DNA from: Xanthomonas sontii
GTDB taxonomy: Bacteria; Pseudomonadota; Gammaproteobacteria; Xanthomonadales; Xanthomonadaceae
Assembly: GCF_040529055.1 (NCBI RefSeq)
Contig: NZ_CP132342.1
Coordinates: 3,842,001-3,906,000 of the forward strand
Reading direction: 5' to 3'
DNA: 64,000 bases
Below, piece after piece: positions 55,625 to 63,775 of this stretch. The notes beneath the pieces were generated by a model. The model was given only the letters and a program-made list of their open reading frames with translations, did not search any database and was not told the origin of the DNA. The translations under genes and the position numbers were made by a program. Positions within the stretch are counted from its first letter, which is position 1, and every line of letters starts with the position of its first letter.

Positions 55625-57610
55625 ATGCCGCATTCGCCCGTGCCGTCCCCGGAACTGCCGCTCGCCCACCTGCGTATCGCCGATCCGTTCTGGCAGCGCT
55701 ACCAGCGCCTGGTGCAGGAGGTGGTACTGCCCTACCAGTGGGACGCGCTCAACGACAACGTCGCCGATGCCGAACCCAGCCATGCCATCGAGAACTTCCG
55801 CATCGCCGCCGGCCGCAGCGACGGCGCGTTCTACGGCATGGTGTTCCAGGACAGCGACGTGGCCAAATGGCTGGAAGCGGTGGCCTACCTGCTCGCACAG
55901 CATCCCGATCCGGCGCTGGAGCGCGATGCCGACGCCACCATCGAGCTGATCGGGGCCGCGCAGCAGGCCGACGGCTACCTCAACACCTACTTCACGGTGA
56001 AGGCGCCGCAGGAACGCTGGACCAACCTGGCCGAGTGCCACGAGCTGTACTGCGCCGGGCACATGATCGAGGCCGGCGTGGCCTACTTCCAGGCCACCGG
56101 CAAACGCACCCTGCTCGACATCGTGTGCCGGCTCGCCGACCACATCGACGCCACCTTCGGGCCCGGTCCGACGCAGTTGCACGGCTACCCCGGGCATCCG
56201 GAGATCGAACTGGCACTGATGCGCCTGTACGAGGCCACCGGTGAGGCGCGCTACCTGGAATTGGCACGTTATTTCGTCGAGCAGCGCGGCACCACGCCGC
56301 ACTACTACGACGAGGAGTACGCCAAGCGCGGCCAGACCTTCTTCTGGGGCGGGCACGGCCCGGCCTGGATGATCCAGGACAAGGCCTACAGCCAGGCGCA
56401 TCTGCCGGTGGCGCTGCAGGACACCGCGGTCGGCCATGCGGTGCGCTTCGTGTACCTGTACGCCGGCGTGGCGCACCTGGCCCGGCACAGCGGCGACGCC
56501 ACCCTGCGCACGGCCTGCGAGCGCCTGTGGGACAACGCCACCCAGCGACAGATGTACCTGACCGGCGCGATCGGTGCGCAGAGCTACGGCGAAGCCTTCA
56601 GCGTCGACTACGACCTGCCCAACGACACCGCCTACAACGAGAGCTGCGCCTCGATCGGGCTGATGATGTTCGCCAACCGCATGCTGCAGCTGGCGCCGGA
56701 TGGCCGCTACGCCGACGTGATGGAGCGGGCGCTGTACAACACCGTGCTGGGCGGCATGGCCCTGGACGGACGGCACTTCTTCTACGTCAACCCGCTGGAA
56801 GTGCACCCGCCCACGGTGCACGGCAACCACACCTTCGACCACGTCAAGCCGGTGCGCCAGCGCTGGTTCGGCTGCGCCTGCTGCCCGCCCAACATCGCCC
56901 GCGTGCTGACCTCGCTCGGCCACTACCTCTACACCCGCCGCGACGACACGCTGTACGTGAACCTCTATGTCGGCAGCGACGCGCGGTTCGAGGTCGGCGG
57001 GCAGACCCTGACCCTGCGCCAGCGCGGCGAATATCCGTGGCAGGACACGATCGCCTTCGAGGTGGAGTGCAGCGCACCGGTGGAGGCGGCACTGGCGCTG
57101 CGCCTGCCGGACTGGTGCCAGGCGCCGCACCTGCGGCTCAACGGCGAGCCGGTGGCGATCGATGCGCACCGCGAGCACGGCTACTGCGTGCTGCGCCGGC
57201 GCTGGCAGTCCGGCGACAGCTTGCAGCTGCGCCTGCCGATGCCGCCGATGCGGGTCAGCGGGCACCCGCGCGTGCGCCACCTGGCCGGCAAGGTCGCGGT
57301 GCAACGCGGGCCGCTGGTGTACTGCCTGGAGCAGGCCGACAACGGCGCCGACCTGCATCAGCTGCGCCTGCCGGCCAACGCCACGCTGCAGGCCGTACCC
57401 GGCACCGGCGCGCTCGCCGGCCAGGTGCTGCTGCAAGCCACCGGCGAACGCCTGCACGGCGACGTCGACGCCGCGGCCGCACCGCTGTACCGCTACGATG
57501 CGCCGCCGCCGACGCGGCAGCCGCAGCCCCTGACCTTCGTGCCCTACTTCGCCTGGGCCAATCGCGGCGAGGGCGAAATGCGGGTGTGGGTGGACGCCAG
57601 CGACGGCTGA
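55625..57610 (+). CDS. GH127 beta-L-arabinofuranosidase
   Basis: This 661-residue enzyme has no signal peptide and is probably cytoplasmic. It matches the HypBA1 type from Bifidobacterium longum (658 residues). The zinc and catalytic set is conserved: Glu339 and Cys341 in YNESCAS, and Cys419-Cys420 in GCACCPPN. A Cys acts as nucleophile in this retaining mechanism. It should release L-arabinose from beta-L-arabinofuranosides such as those on hydroxyproline-rich plant glycoproteins. The GPH symporter upstream fits uptake of the oligosaccharide. Confidence 0.9.
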   Translation: MPHSPVPSPELPLAHLRIADPFWQRYQRLVQEVVLPYQWDALNDNVADAEPSHAIENFRIAAGRSDGAFYGMVFQDSDVAKWLEAVAYLLAQHPDPALERDADATIELIGAAQQADGYLNTYFTVKAPQERWTNLAECHELYCAGHMIEAGVAYFQATGKRTLLDIVCRLADHIDATFGPGPTQLHGYPGHPEIELALMRLYEATGEARYLELARYFVEQRGTTPHYYDEEYAKRGQTFFWGGHGPAWMIQDKAYSQAHLPVALQDTAVGHAVRFVYLYAGVAHLARHSGDATLRTACERLWDNATQRQMYLTGAIGAQSYGEAFSVDYDLPNDTAYNESCASIGLMMFANRMLQLAPDGRYADVMERALYNTVLGGMALDGRHFFYVNPLEVHPPTVHGNHTFDHVKPVRQRWFGCACCPPNIARVLTSLGHYLYTRRDDTLYVNLYVGSDARFEVGGQTLTLRQRGEYPWQDTIAFEVECSAPVEAALALRLPDWCQAPHLRLNGEPVAIDAHREHGYCVLRRRWQSGDSLQLRLPMPPMRVSGHPRVRHLAGKVAVQRGPLVYCLEQADNGADLHQLRLPANATLQAVPGTGALAGQVLLQATGERLHGDVDAAAAPLYRYDAPPPTRQPQPLTFVPYFAWANRGEGEMRVWVDASDG

Positions 57611-57639
57611 AGGCAACGCTGCGGAACGTCTGCTGTAAG

Positions 57640-57688
57640 AGCGGCTTCAGCCGCGACCGGCGTTACCGGGAACACCGGTCGCGGCTGA
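57640..57688. repeat. REP-type inverted repeat (copy 3, degraded)
   Basis: TCAGCCGCGACCGG (57647-57660) pairs with CCGGTCGCGGCTGA (57675-57688). The outer part of the stem no longer matches. The element follows the GH127 gene. Confidence 0.8.
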
Positions 57689-57831
57689 TCCCGCAGAAGG
57701 GGACAAGCGCCGCTCCTACCGGACAAGCTGCATTCGGATGAATCCTTGCGGAAACAGGTCACCACAGCGATGCCTGCCCTGCGGCCGCATCGCACGCGCC
57801 GCACGGCCAGCGCACGCTCTAAGCTAGGGCC

Positions 57832-58554
57832 ATGGATGCCCTGGCCCTCGCCGCCCCGCCGTTCGCCCGCCTCGCTCTCGGCGCGCATCGCATCGTCGTG
57901 CCAGACGCCTGGCTGCTGCCGTTCGAGGTCGATGCCTTCGACAGCGACGATTTCCAGCGCCACCGCGTGCAGCAGCCGCCGTCGATCGCGCGCAGCGTGC
58001 GCAAGCGCCAGGCCGAGTACCTGGCCGGACGGCGCGCGGCGCTCGCCGCGCTGCGGGCGGCCGGCAGCACGGCCACCGACCTTCCAATCGGCCCCGACCG
58101 CGCGCCACTCTGGCCGGATGGTTTCCTCGGCAGCCTCTCGCATACCGACGGCGTGGCGGTCGCTATCGCCATGCCGACGTCCGCCGGAGCCAACGGCATC
58201 GGCCTGGATATCGAACGTGTGGTGGCCGCGGACCAGCTCGAGGCGATCCGCAGCGTGGCCCTGGACGCCAGCGACTGTGACGCATTGGCTGCGCTCGCCC
58301 GCGTCCGCGGCTGGCCGTATGCGTTGACCCTTGGCTTCTCGGCGAAAGAGAGTTTCTACAAGGCCACCGCGGCGACCGTCGGCCGCTTCTTCGATTTCGA
58401 CGCCTTGCGCATCGAAGGCTGCGACCCGGTCAGCGGCAGCGTGGAGACGCGGATCGCCACGCCGCTGGCGCCGGCCTTGCCGGCCGGACAAGCGCACCGT
58501 CTGCGCTGGGTGGACGTGCAGCCCGGGCTGCTGCTCACCAGTTGCGTCTGGTAA
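57832..58554 (+). CDS. 4'-phosphopantetheinyl transferase (EntD/Sfp family)
   Basis: This 240-residue enzyme moves phosphopantetheine from CoA to carrier proteins. Conserved motifs are GSLSHTDGVAVAIA, the metal Asp/Glu in GIGLDIERV, and LTLGFSAKESFYKA (KES motif). It is of the EntD/Sfp-like type used for secondary metabolism, such as peptide synthetases and polyketide synthases. No such cluster is in this window. The gene stands alone. Confidence 0.88.
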   Translation: MDALALAAPPFARLALGAHRIVVPDAWLLPFEVDAFDSDDFQRHRVQQPPSIARSVRKRQAEYLAGRRAALAALRAAGSTATDLPIGPDRAPLWPDGFLGSLSHTDGVAVAIAMPTSAGANGIGLDIERVVAADQLEAIRSVALDASDCDALAALARVRGWPYALTLGFSAKESFYKATAATVGRFFDFDALRIEGCDPVSGSVETRIATPLAPALPAGQAHRLRWVDVQPGLLLTSCVW

Positions 58555-58687
58555 GGACAGTCCGGGGTTACGCCGTTGCCGCACAGCTGCGGCAACACGC
58601 GCTGCATGCAACACACGGCGCGGCGTCGACACCGCACTTTCGCTTGGCAGGCCGCGAGAACGCGGCGCCTGCCGAGGCGTCACACAC

Positions 58688-58936
58688 TCACAACGCGGCC
58701 AGGATCTGCTCGCGCCGGCGCGTGTACTCCGCCGCATCGATCAATCCCTGCGCCTTCAGTTGCTCCAGCGCGCGCAGGCGCTGCTCGACCGAGTCGACGG
58801 GAGGCAACGGCGGCGCCGCCGCGGCCGGCCGGCGCCGCTGGGCGCGGATCGCCAGCCACACCACCATGCCGACCAGCAGCGGCAAGGCGAGCAAGACCAG
58901 CAGGATGAGCCAATGCCAGATACTGAATCCACCCAT
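58688..58936 (-). CDS. Small membrane protein with SHOCT domain
   Basis: This 82-residue protein has one transmembrane helix (about residues 8-29), an Ala/Pro linker and a C-terminal SHOCT motif (LEQLKAQGLIDAAEYTRRRE). SHOCT is a short oligomerisation domain of unknown role. AGGAG lies six bases before the ATG at 58936. It follows gpmA by 36 nt on the same strand. Confidence 0.8.
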   Translation of the reverse strand: MGGFSIWHWLILLVLLALPLLVGMVVWLAIRAQRRRPAAAAPPLPPVDSVEQRLRALEQLKAQGLIDAAEYTRRREQILAAL

Positions 58937-58972
58937 CGCGTTCTCCTGCCGGCCGCGTGCCGATCCTGGTGC

Positions 58973-59722
58973 TTACTTCGCCTTGCCCTGATTGGCCACC
59001 GCTTCGGCGGCCTTCTTGGCCGCTTCCGGGTCGCCCAGGTAGCGGTAGGACTGCACCTGCAGGCTGTCGTCCAGTTCGAACAGCAGCGGGATGCCGGTGG
59101 GAATGTTGAGTTCGAGAATTTCTTCGCGCGAGACGTCGTTCAAGTACTTGTACAGCGCGCGCAGCGAGTTGCCATGGGCGGTGACCAGCACGGTCTGCCC
59201 GGCCTTGAGCTGCGGCGCGATGGCGTCGTGCCAGTACGGCAGCACGCGCTCGAGCGTGGTCGCCAGCGACTCGGTGGCGGGCAGCGCGTTGCGGTCCAGG
59301 GTGGCATAGCGGCGGTCGTGCAGCGGATGGCCCGGATCCTCGGCGTCCATCGGCGGCGGCGGGATGTCGTAGGAGCGGCGCCAGATCTTGACCTGGTCCT
59401 CGCCGTGCTTGGCCGCGGTCTCGGCCTTGTCCAGGCCCTGCAGGCCGCCGTAGTGGCGCTCGTTGAGACGCCAGCTCTTGTGCACCGGCAGCCAGTCCTG
59501 GTCGAGTTCCTTCAGCGCGCCCTGCAAAGTGTGGATGGCGCGCTTGAGCACCGAGGTATGGGCGACGTCGAACTGCAGCCCCTCCTCGCGCATCAGCCGG
59601 CCGGCGGCCACGGCTTCCTGGCGGCCCTGCTCGGTCAGGTCGACGTCGACCCAGCCGGTGAAGCGGTTATCCAGGTTCCACTGGCTCTGGCCATGGCGCA
59701 ACAGTACGAGTTTGCGGGTCAC
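58973..59722 (-). CDS. gpmA: 2,3-bisphosphoglycerate-dependent phosphoglycerate mutase
   Basis: This 249-residue glycolytic enzyme interconverts 3- and 2-phosphoglycerate. The phospho-His is in [12 protein letters not shown], and the second His in [33 protein letters not shown] is the substrate loop. The start codon is GTG, with GGAGA 8 nt before it. Length and motifs are normal. Confidence 0.95.
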   Translation of the reverse strand: MTRKLVLLRHGQSQWNLDNRFTGWVDVDLTEQGRQEAVAAGRLMREEGLQFDVAHTSVLKRAIHTLQGALKELDQDWLPVHKSWRLNERHYGGLQGLDKAETAAKHGEDQVKIWRRSYDIPPPPMDAEDPGHPLHDRRYATLDRNALPATESLATTLERVLPYWHDAIAPQLKAGQTVLVTAHGNSLRALYKYLNDVSREEILELNIPTGIPLLFELDDSLQVQSYRYLGDPEAAKKAAEAVANQGKAK

Positions 59723-59780
59723 TGCGACGGTCTCCGTTGGGGGATGCGTGGATGGTGCAGCCCTGGATTGTAGCTCTTGG

Positions 59781-59910
59781 CTGGGAATGGGGAATCGGGA
59801 ATGGGGAATCGTTGAAGCAGTTCCCGCGCGGCTCTGACCAGCAGGCGGCGCTTGGCTGTCCGGCTTGCTGGAGAACAAAGCCGTTGCGATTCCCCATTCC
59901 CCATTCCCAG
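59781..59910. repeat. Inverted GGGAATGG repeat pair between gpmA and nfi
   Basis: Left arm at 59781-59811 contains four GGGAATG/GGGAATC units; right arm at 59887-59910 is its inverted form with three units. The middle about 75 nt have no gene. It could form a long hairpin between the divergent gpmA and nfi. Confidence 0.8.
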
Positions 59911-59953
59911 CCTCTCCACACCCCAGCCACGAAGACGGCGCGATCATCCGCGC

Positions 59954-60661
59954 ATGGACACTTCTTCGCACTCCGTATTCGGCGACTGGGACGGCAGCAT
60001 CGTGCAGGCGCGCGCGCTGCAGGCGACGCTGGCGCGCCAGGTCAGCCTGCAGGATGATGTGCCCGACCCGCCGCGCTGGCTGGCCGGCTTCGACGTCGGC
60101 TTCGAGGACGATGGCCAGGTCACCCGCGCCGCCGCGGTACTGCTCGACGCGCAGACCCTGCAGCCGCACCAGGCCGAGATCGCGCGCGTGCCCACCTCGA
60201 TGGCCTACGTGCCCGGCCTGCTCAGCTTCCGCGAACTGCCGGTCTTGCTGGCTGCGCTGGGTCTGCTGCGGCAGCGCCCGGACCTGGTGTTCGTCGACGG
60301 CCAGGGCATCGCCCATCCGCGCCGGCTCGGCATCGCCGCGCACTTCGGCGTGGTCACCGGGCTGCCCAGCATCGGCGTGGCCAAGACTTTGCTGGCCGGC
60401 CGCTTCGAGGAGCCCGGCGCGCAGGCCGGCGACCACAGCCCCATCGTGCATCGCGGCGAGGTGGTCGGCTGGGCGCTGCGCAGCAAGCTGCGCTGCAATC
60501 CGCTGATCGTCTCGCCCGGCCATCGTGTGGCGGTGGACAGCGCGCTGCAGTGGACCCAGCGCTACCTGCGCGGCTATCGTCTGCCGGAACCGACCCGGCT
60601 GGCCGATCGGCTGGCCTCGCGCCGCGGCGAGGTGGCCATCGCCCAGCCGGGCTTGCTGTAG
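59954..60661 (+). CDS. nfi: Endonuclease V
   Basis: This 235-residue nuclease cuts near deoxyinosine and other deaminated bases. [13 protein letters not shown] holds a metal Asp, with further motifs [32 protein letters not shown] and GVAKTLL. The ATG at 59954 gives the usual length. Its divergent neighbour is gpmA. Confidence 0.92.
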   Translation: MDTSSHSVFGDWDGSIVQARALQATLARQVSLQDDVPDPPRWLAGFDVGFEDDGQVTRAAAVLLDAQTLQPHQAEIARVPTSMAYVPGLLSFRELPVLLAALGLLRQRPDLVFVDGQGIAHPRRLGIAAHFGVVTGLPSIGVAKTLLAGRFEEPGAQAGDHSPIVHRGEVVGWALRSKLRCNPLIVSPGHRVAVDSALQWTQRYLRGYRLPEPTRLADRLASRRGEVAIAQPGLL

Positions 60662-60986
60662 CCTCGGCATCCGCTGGCGCGACTGCGAAAGCGCACTCGC
60701 CGCATCCGAACTGTCGTGTCGCGTCCGAAGCGGACGCGTTGGATTGAAACCACATGGCGTTGTCGCCACCCGCGTCGTCGATCGGTCGCCCCCGCCCGGG
60801 GGCGTGGATCCACGCAGTCGCCTGCGTCATGTCGCGATGCGCATGTGCGAACGCGCATCACCTGCGCAAGAGAGGCGCACACCAAGCGCCGCGGCACGCG
60901 GAACATTGCGTCTTGCGCCGCCGGCGTCCGTGCCACGCGTGCGCATGCGAAGCTTGCGCTCCGTTCCTGCCACCACGAGCGCCGGC
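60662..60986. other. Intergenic region, 325 nt, containing a possible CRISPR relic
   Basis: No gene is seen. A CRISPR-repeat-like pair occupies 60718-60815. After it the sequence holds the pirin promoter region, which I cannot place. Confidence 0.5.
60718..60815. CRISPR. Possible two-repeat type I-C CRISPR relic
   Basis: Repeat 1 (60718-60750, 33 nt) starts GTCGCGTCCGAAGCGGACGC and ends TTGGATTGAAAC, very like Xanthomonas type I-C repeats. A 34-nt spacer (60751-60784) follows. Repeat 2 (60785-60815) starts GTCGCCCCCGCCCGGGGGCG and goes on to TGGATCCACGC. Both keep the internal hairpin with different base pairs. No cas gene is in the window. With only two imperfect repeats this is a candidate, not a proven array. 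Confidence 0.45.
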
Positions 60987-61856
60987 ATGCCCACCCTGAT
61001 CGCCCCCCGCGTCCACGATATCGGCGGCTTCGAAGTGCGCCGCGCCGTCCCCAGCGTGCAGGCGCGCAGCGTCGGCCCCTTCGTCTTCATCGACCACATG
61101 GGCCCGGCGGTGTTCAAGCCGGGCCACGGCGTGGACGTGCGCCCGCATCCGCACATCGGCCTGGCCACGGTCACCTTCCTGTGGTCCGGCGAGATCGGCC
61201 ACCGCGATTCGCTCGGCTCCGACCAGGTGATCCGCGCCGGCGACGTCAACTGGATGACCGCCGGCCGCGGCATCTCCCACTCCGAACGCACACCGACCAC
61301 GCTGCGTGAGCATGCGCATCCGCTGCACGGCATGCAGACCTGGGTGGCGCTGCCGAAATCGGCGGAAGAGATCGCACCGGCGTTCTACCACCATGCCGCC
61401 GCCAGCCTGCCGCAGCAGCGCCGCGACGGCGCGTGGCTGCGGGTGATCGCCGGCCGCGCCTACGGCGAGGAATCGCCGGTCACGGTGTTCGCCGACACCC
61501 TCAACGTGGCCCTGGACCTGGAAGCGGACGCCGAAATCGACCTGGACGCGCGGCACGTCGAGCGCTCGCTGTACATCCTGGAAGGCGAGGCGCAACTGGA
61601 CGGCGTGGACATTCCGGCGCGGCACCTGGTCCTGCCCGAGCCCGGCGCGCGCGGGCGGCTGCGCGCCAAGACCCCGCTGAAGGCCATGCTGATGGGCGGG
61701 GAACCGCTGGATGGCCCGCGCCACCTCTGGTGGAACTTCGTGTCCAGTTCGGTGGAGCGCATCGAGCAGGCCAAGCAGGACTGGCGCGAGGGCCGCTTCG
61801 GGACGATCCCCGGCGACGACCAGGAATTCATTCCGTTGCCCGAACCCGGCCGCTGA
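60987..61856 (+). CDS. Pirin family protein
   Basis: This 289-residue bicupin begins MPTLIAPRVHDIGGFEVRR. Metal ligands of the first cupin are seen in VRPHPHIGLATVTF and in GISHSER. Pirins bind iron; some act as quercetin dioxygenases or as regulators, and the role here is unknown. The longer frame opening at 60525 crosses the CRISPR-like site and is rejected as start. A second pirin is at 62814-63674 on the opposite strand. Confidence 0.85.
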   Translation: MPTLIAPRVHDIGGFEVRRAVPSVQARSVGPFVFIDHMGPAVFKPGHGVDVRPHPHIGLATVTFLWSGEIGHRDSLGSDQVIRAGDVNWMTAGRGISHSERTPTTLREHAHPLHGMQTWVALPKSAEEIAPAFYHHAAASLPQQRRDGAWLRVIAGRAYGEESPVTVFADTLNVALDLEADAEIDLDARHVERSLYILEGEAQLDGVDIPARHLVLPEPGARGRLRAKTPLKAMLMGGEPLDGPRHLWWNFVSSSVERIEQAKQDWREGRFGTIPGDDQEFIPLPEPGR

Positions 61857-62204
61857 GCCGGCGGCAGGCCTGCATCGGGCCACCGCCCCCCCACACGCGA
61901 AGCGCCACCGCCCTCGTCCCCCCGCGATCCGCGCCCGCAACCGCCTGATCGGCGCAGCCGGGCGGGTGCCGGCATGCCGTACCACGCGTACGGATGTTCC
62001 GGAATCCACATCCCAATTGTCAGCGCGGCCATGCTGGGCTATGGTGCAGACGCGGTCGCGCACGCGTGACCGCACACGGGACACGCACTGCGTCGGGGGA
62101 TGCACTGCCGGGATCCCGCACAGGATGGGCGCTCCCGCAGACGACGCCGCAGGCGTGCGTATGGATCGAACGCGTCGCATCGCGGCGTATGGGGAACATC
62201 GCGA
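61857..62204. other. Intergenic region, 348 nt
   Basis: No gene is seen. It contains a sigma-70-like promoter at 62017-62045 and a small inverted repeat CCGTAC/GTACGG near 61980-61993. No terminator is found after the pirin gene. Confidence 0.5.
62017..62045 (+). promoter_or_regulatory. Candidate sigma-70 promoter
   Basis: TTGTCA (62017-62022) and TATGGT (62040-62045) are separated by 17 nt. The secreted hypothetical gene starts about 160 nt downstream. Confidence 0.35.
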
Positions 62205-62672
62205 ATGAAGACACTCTTGCGCAAGGCGCTGCTGACCGCTGCGGCGGCGTTGCCCGCCGCTGCCGCCACCGCGCAGCAGGCACAGAACTGCCCACCGCTG
62301 CCGCCGCAGAGCAAACTGCAATGGAGCGAACGCAGCGACAAGGGCTTCATCGTCTGCCGCGCCAGCGACGCCGACGGACGTCAGGTGCTGGGCATGATGC
62401 TCACCGCGCGCGACCCGAACATTCCGCTGCAGCGCACGCTGCGCGAGGAAAAGGGTGCCATCGCCGGCGAAGCGGTGTATTGGTACCGGCCGGATGTGGG
62501 CGGTGTCGAGTTGCCGAACCAGGCCACACGCCGCATCACGGTTGCGGAACTGAAGAAGGACCAGTACGCACAGGTGTGGATCGATGCCGCCGACGCCCAG
62601 GAACTGCAGACACTGCAATCGCTGGTGCAGGGCCTGGACATGCGCCAGTCGAGCCTGGCGCTGGAGCGCTGA
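62205..62672 (+). CDS. Secreted hypothetical protein
   Basis: This 155-residue protein is not recognised. It has a signal peptide (residues 1-23, Ala-rich, cleavage after ATA). The mature part starts QQAQNCPPLPPQSKL and contains two Cys (NCPP, IVCRAS) that could pair in the periplasm. A helical C-terminus (DAQELQTLQSLVQGLDMRQ) follows. The upstream frame to 62100 lacks a leader and is rejected as start. Function is unknown. Confidence 0.65.
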   Translation: MKTLLRKALLTAAAALPAAAATAQQAQNCPPLPPQSKLQWSERSDKGFIVCRASDADGRQVLGMMLTARDPNIPLQRTLREEKGAIAGEAVYWYRPDVGGVELPNQATRRITVAELKKDQYAQVWIDAADAQELQTLQSLVQGLDMRQSSLALER

Positions 62673-62706
62673 GGCGGCGCACTGCGCCATGCACTGCGGT
62701 CTCTCT

Positions 62707-62769
62707 TAGCAGCGGCTTCAGCCGCGACAGGCATTCCCAATAACGCCGTCGCGGCTGAAGCCGCTGCTA
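62707..62769. repeat. REP-type inverted repeat (copy 4)
   Basis: Perfect 22-bp arms (62707-62728 and 62748-62769) with the GCGGCTTCAGCCGCGAC core lie between two convergent genes, where it may block read-through on both strands. Confidence 0.9.
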
Positions 62770-62813
62770 CGAGGAAACAAACCCTCGCACCACATGCGGC
62801 GCGAAACGCGCGC

Positions 62814-63674
62814 TCAGAAGCGCCGTTCCTGGAAATCCACGAAGGCCTGCATCAGTTCCTGGCGCGTGTTCATCACGAACGGTCCATGCCGCGCCACCGG
62901 CTCGCGCAACGGCCGTCCGGCGACCAGAATCAGCCGTGCGCCCTGCGTGCCGGCCTGCAACTGCAGCAGGTCGCCGCCGCCGAGCACCGCCAGCGTCTGC
63001 GCCGGCAGCATGCGCGCCGCCTCGCCTTCGCCCAGCGCCGCTTCGCCCTCGAACATGTAGGCGAAGGCGTTGTGCCCGGCCGGCAGTTCGAACGCCCAGC
63101 GCGTGCCGGCGTCCAGCGCGATGTCCAGATACAGCGGGTCGGTGGCCGGCTGCGCGATCGGGCCGTGCACCTCGCCGACCTGGCCGGCGATCACCTTGAC
63201 CGTCACCCCCGGCGCCGGCTGCGCCACCGGGATGCGCTCGGGCGCGAATTCCTGGTAGCGCGGCGCGGTCATCTTGTCGCGCGCCGGCAGGTTCACCCAC
63301 AGCTGGAAGCCGCGCATGCGCCCGTGTTCCTGCTCCGGCATCTCCGAATGCACCAGGCCGCGGCCGGCGGTCATCCATTGCACGCTGCCCGGGGTCAGCA
63401 GGCCCTCGTTGCCGTGGTTGTCCTTGTGCCGCATGCGCCCGTCGAGCATGTAGGTGACGGTCTCGAAGCCACGGTGCGGATGGCTGGGGAAGCCCCCGAT
63501 GTAGTCCTCGGCCCGGTCGGTGCCGAACTCGTCGAGCAGCAGGAACGGATCCAGTTCGGGCAGCGCACCGCCACCGATGACGCGGGTCAGCTTGACCCCA
63601 TCGCCGTCGGCGGTGGCGTGGCCGCGAATGGCACGCAGGATGCGCGCGGGGGCGACGGTGGTGGAAGCGGTCAT
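62814..63674 (-). CDS. Pirin family protein
   Basis: This 286-residue bicupin has the pirin signature FPSHPHRGFETVTYML with GRGLVHSEMP for the metal ligands. AGGAG lies 9 nt before the ATG at 63674. It is distinct from the other pirin of the window (60987-61856) and resembles the YhhW-like type. Role is unknown. Confidence 0.88.
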   Translation of the reverse strand: MTASTTVAPARILRAIRGHATADGDGVKLTRVIGGGALPELDPFLLLDEFGTDRAEDYIGGFPSHPHRGFETVTYMLDGRMRHKDNHGNEGLLTPGSVQWMTAGRGLVHSEMPEQEHGRMRGFQLWVNLPARDKMTAPRYQEFAPERIPVAQPAPGVTVKVIAGQVGEVHGPIAQPATDPLYLDIALDAGTRWAFELPAGHNAFAYMFEGEAALGEGEAARMLPAQTLAVLGGGDLLQLQAGTQGARLILVAGRPLREPVARHGPFVMNTRQELMQAFVDFQERRF

Positions 63675-63775
63675 GGCGACGATCTCCTGATGAGCTCCCT
63701 ACTGTGGGTGCCGCCGCCACCGCGGCCAACCGCGACCGGCGCAACCCATCGTTCCATCGTCTGCGGCGACTGGTT

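Noticed and set aside
53993..57610. A 1205-residue open frame running through the symporter gene into GH127
   Set aside because: The first 544 codons are a shifted shadow of the AraC-symporter gap and the symporter, rich in Arg. GH127 homology begins exactly at the ATG at 55625.
60525..60986. N-terminal extension of the first pirin
   Set aside because: The extension is Arg/Ala-rich, crosses the CRISPR-like site and is absent from the family; MPTLIAPRVHDIGG is the natural start.
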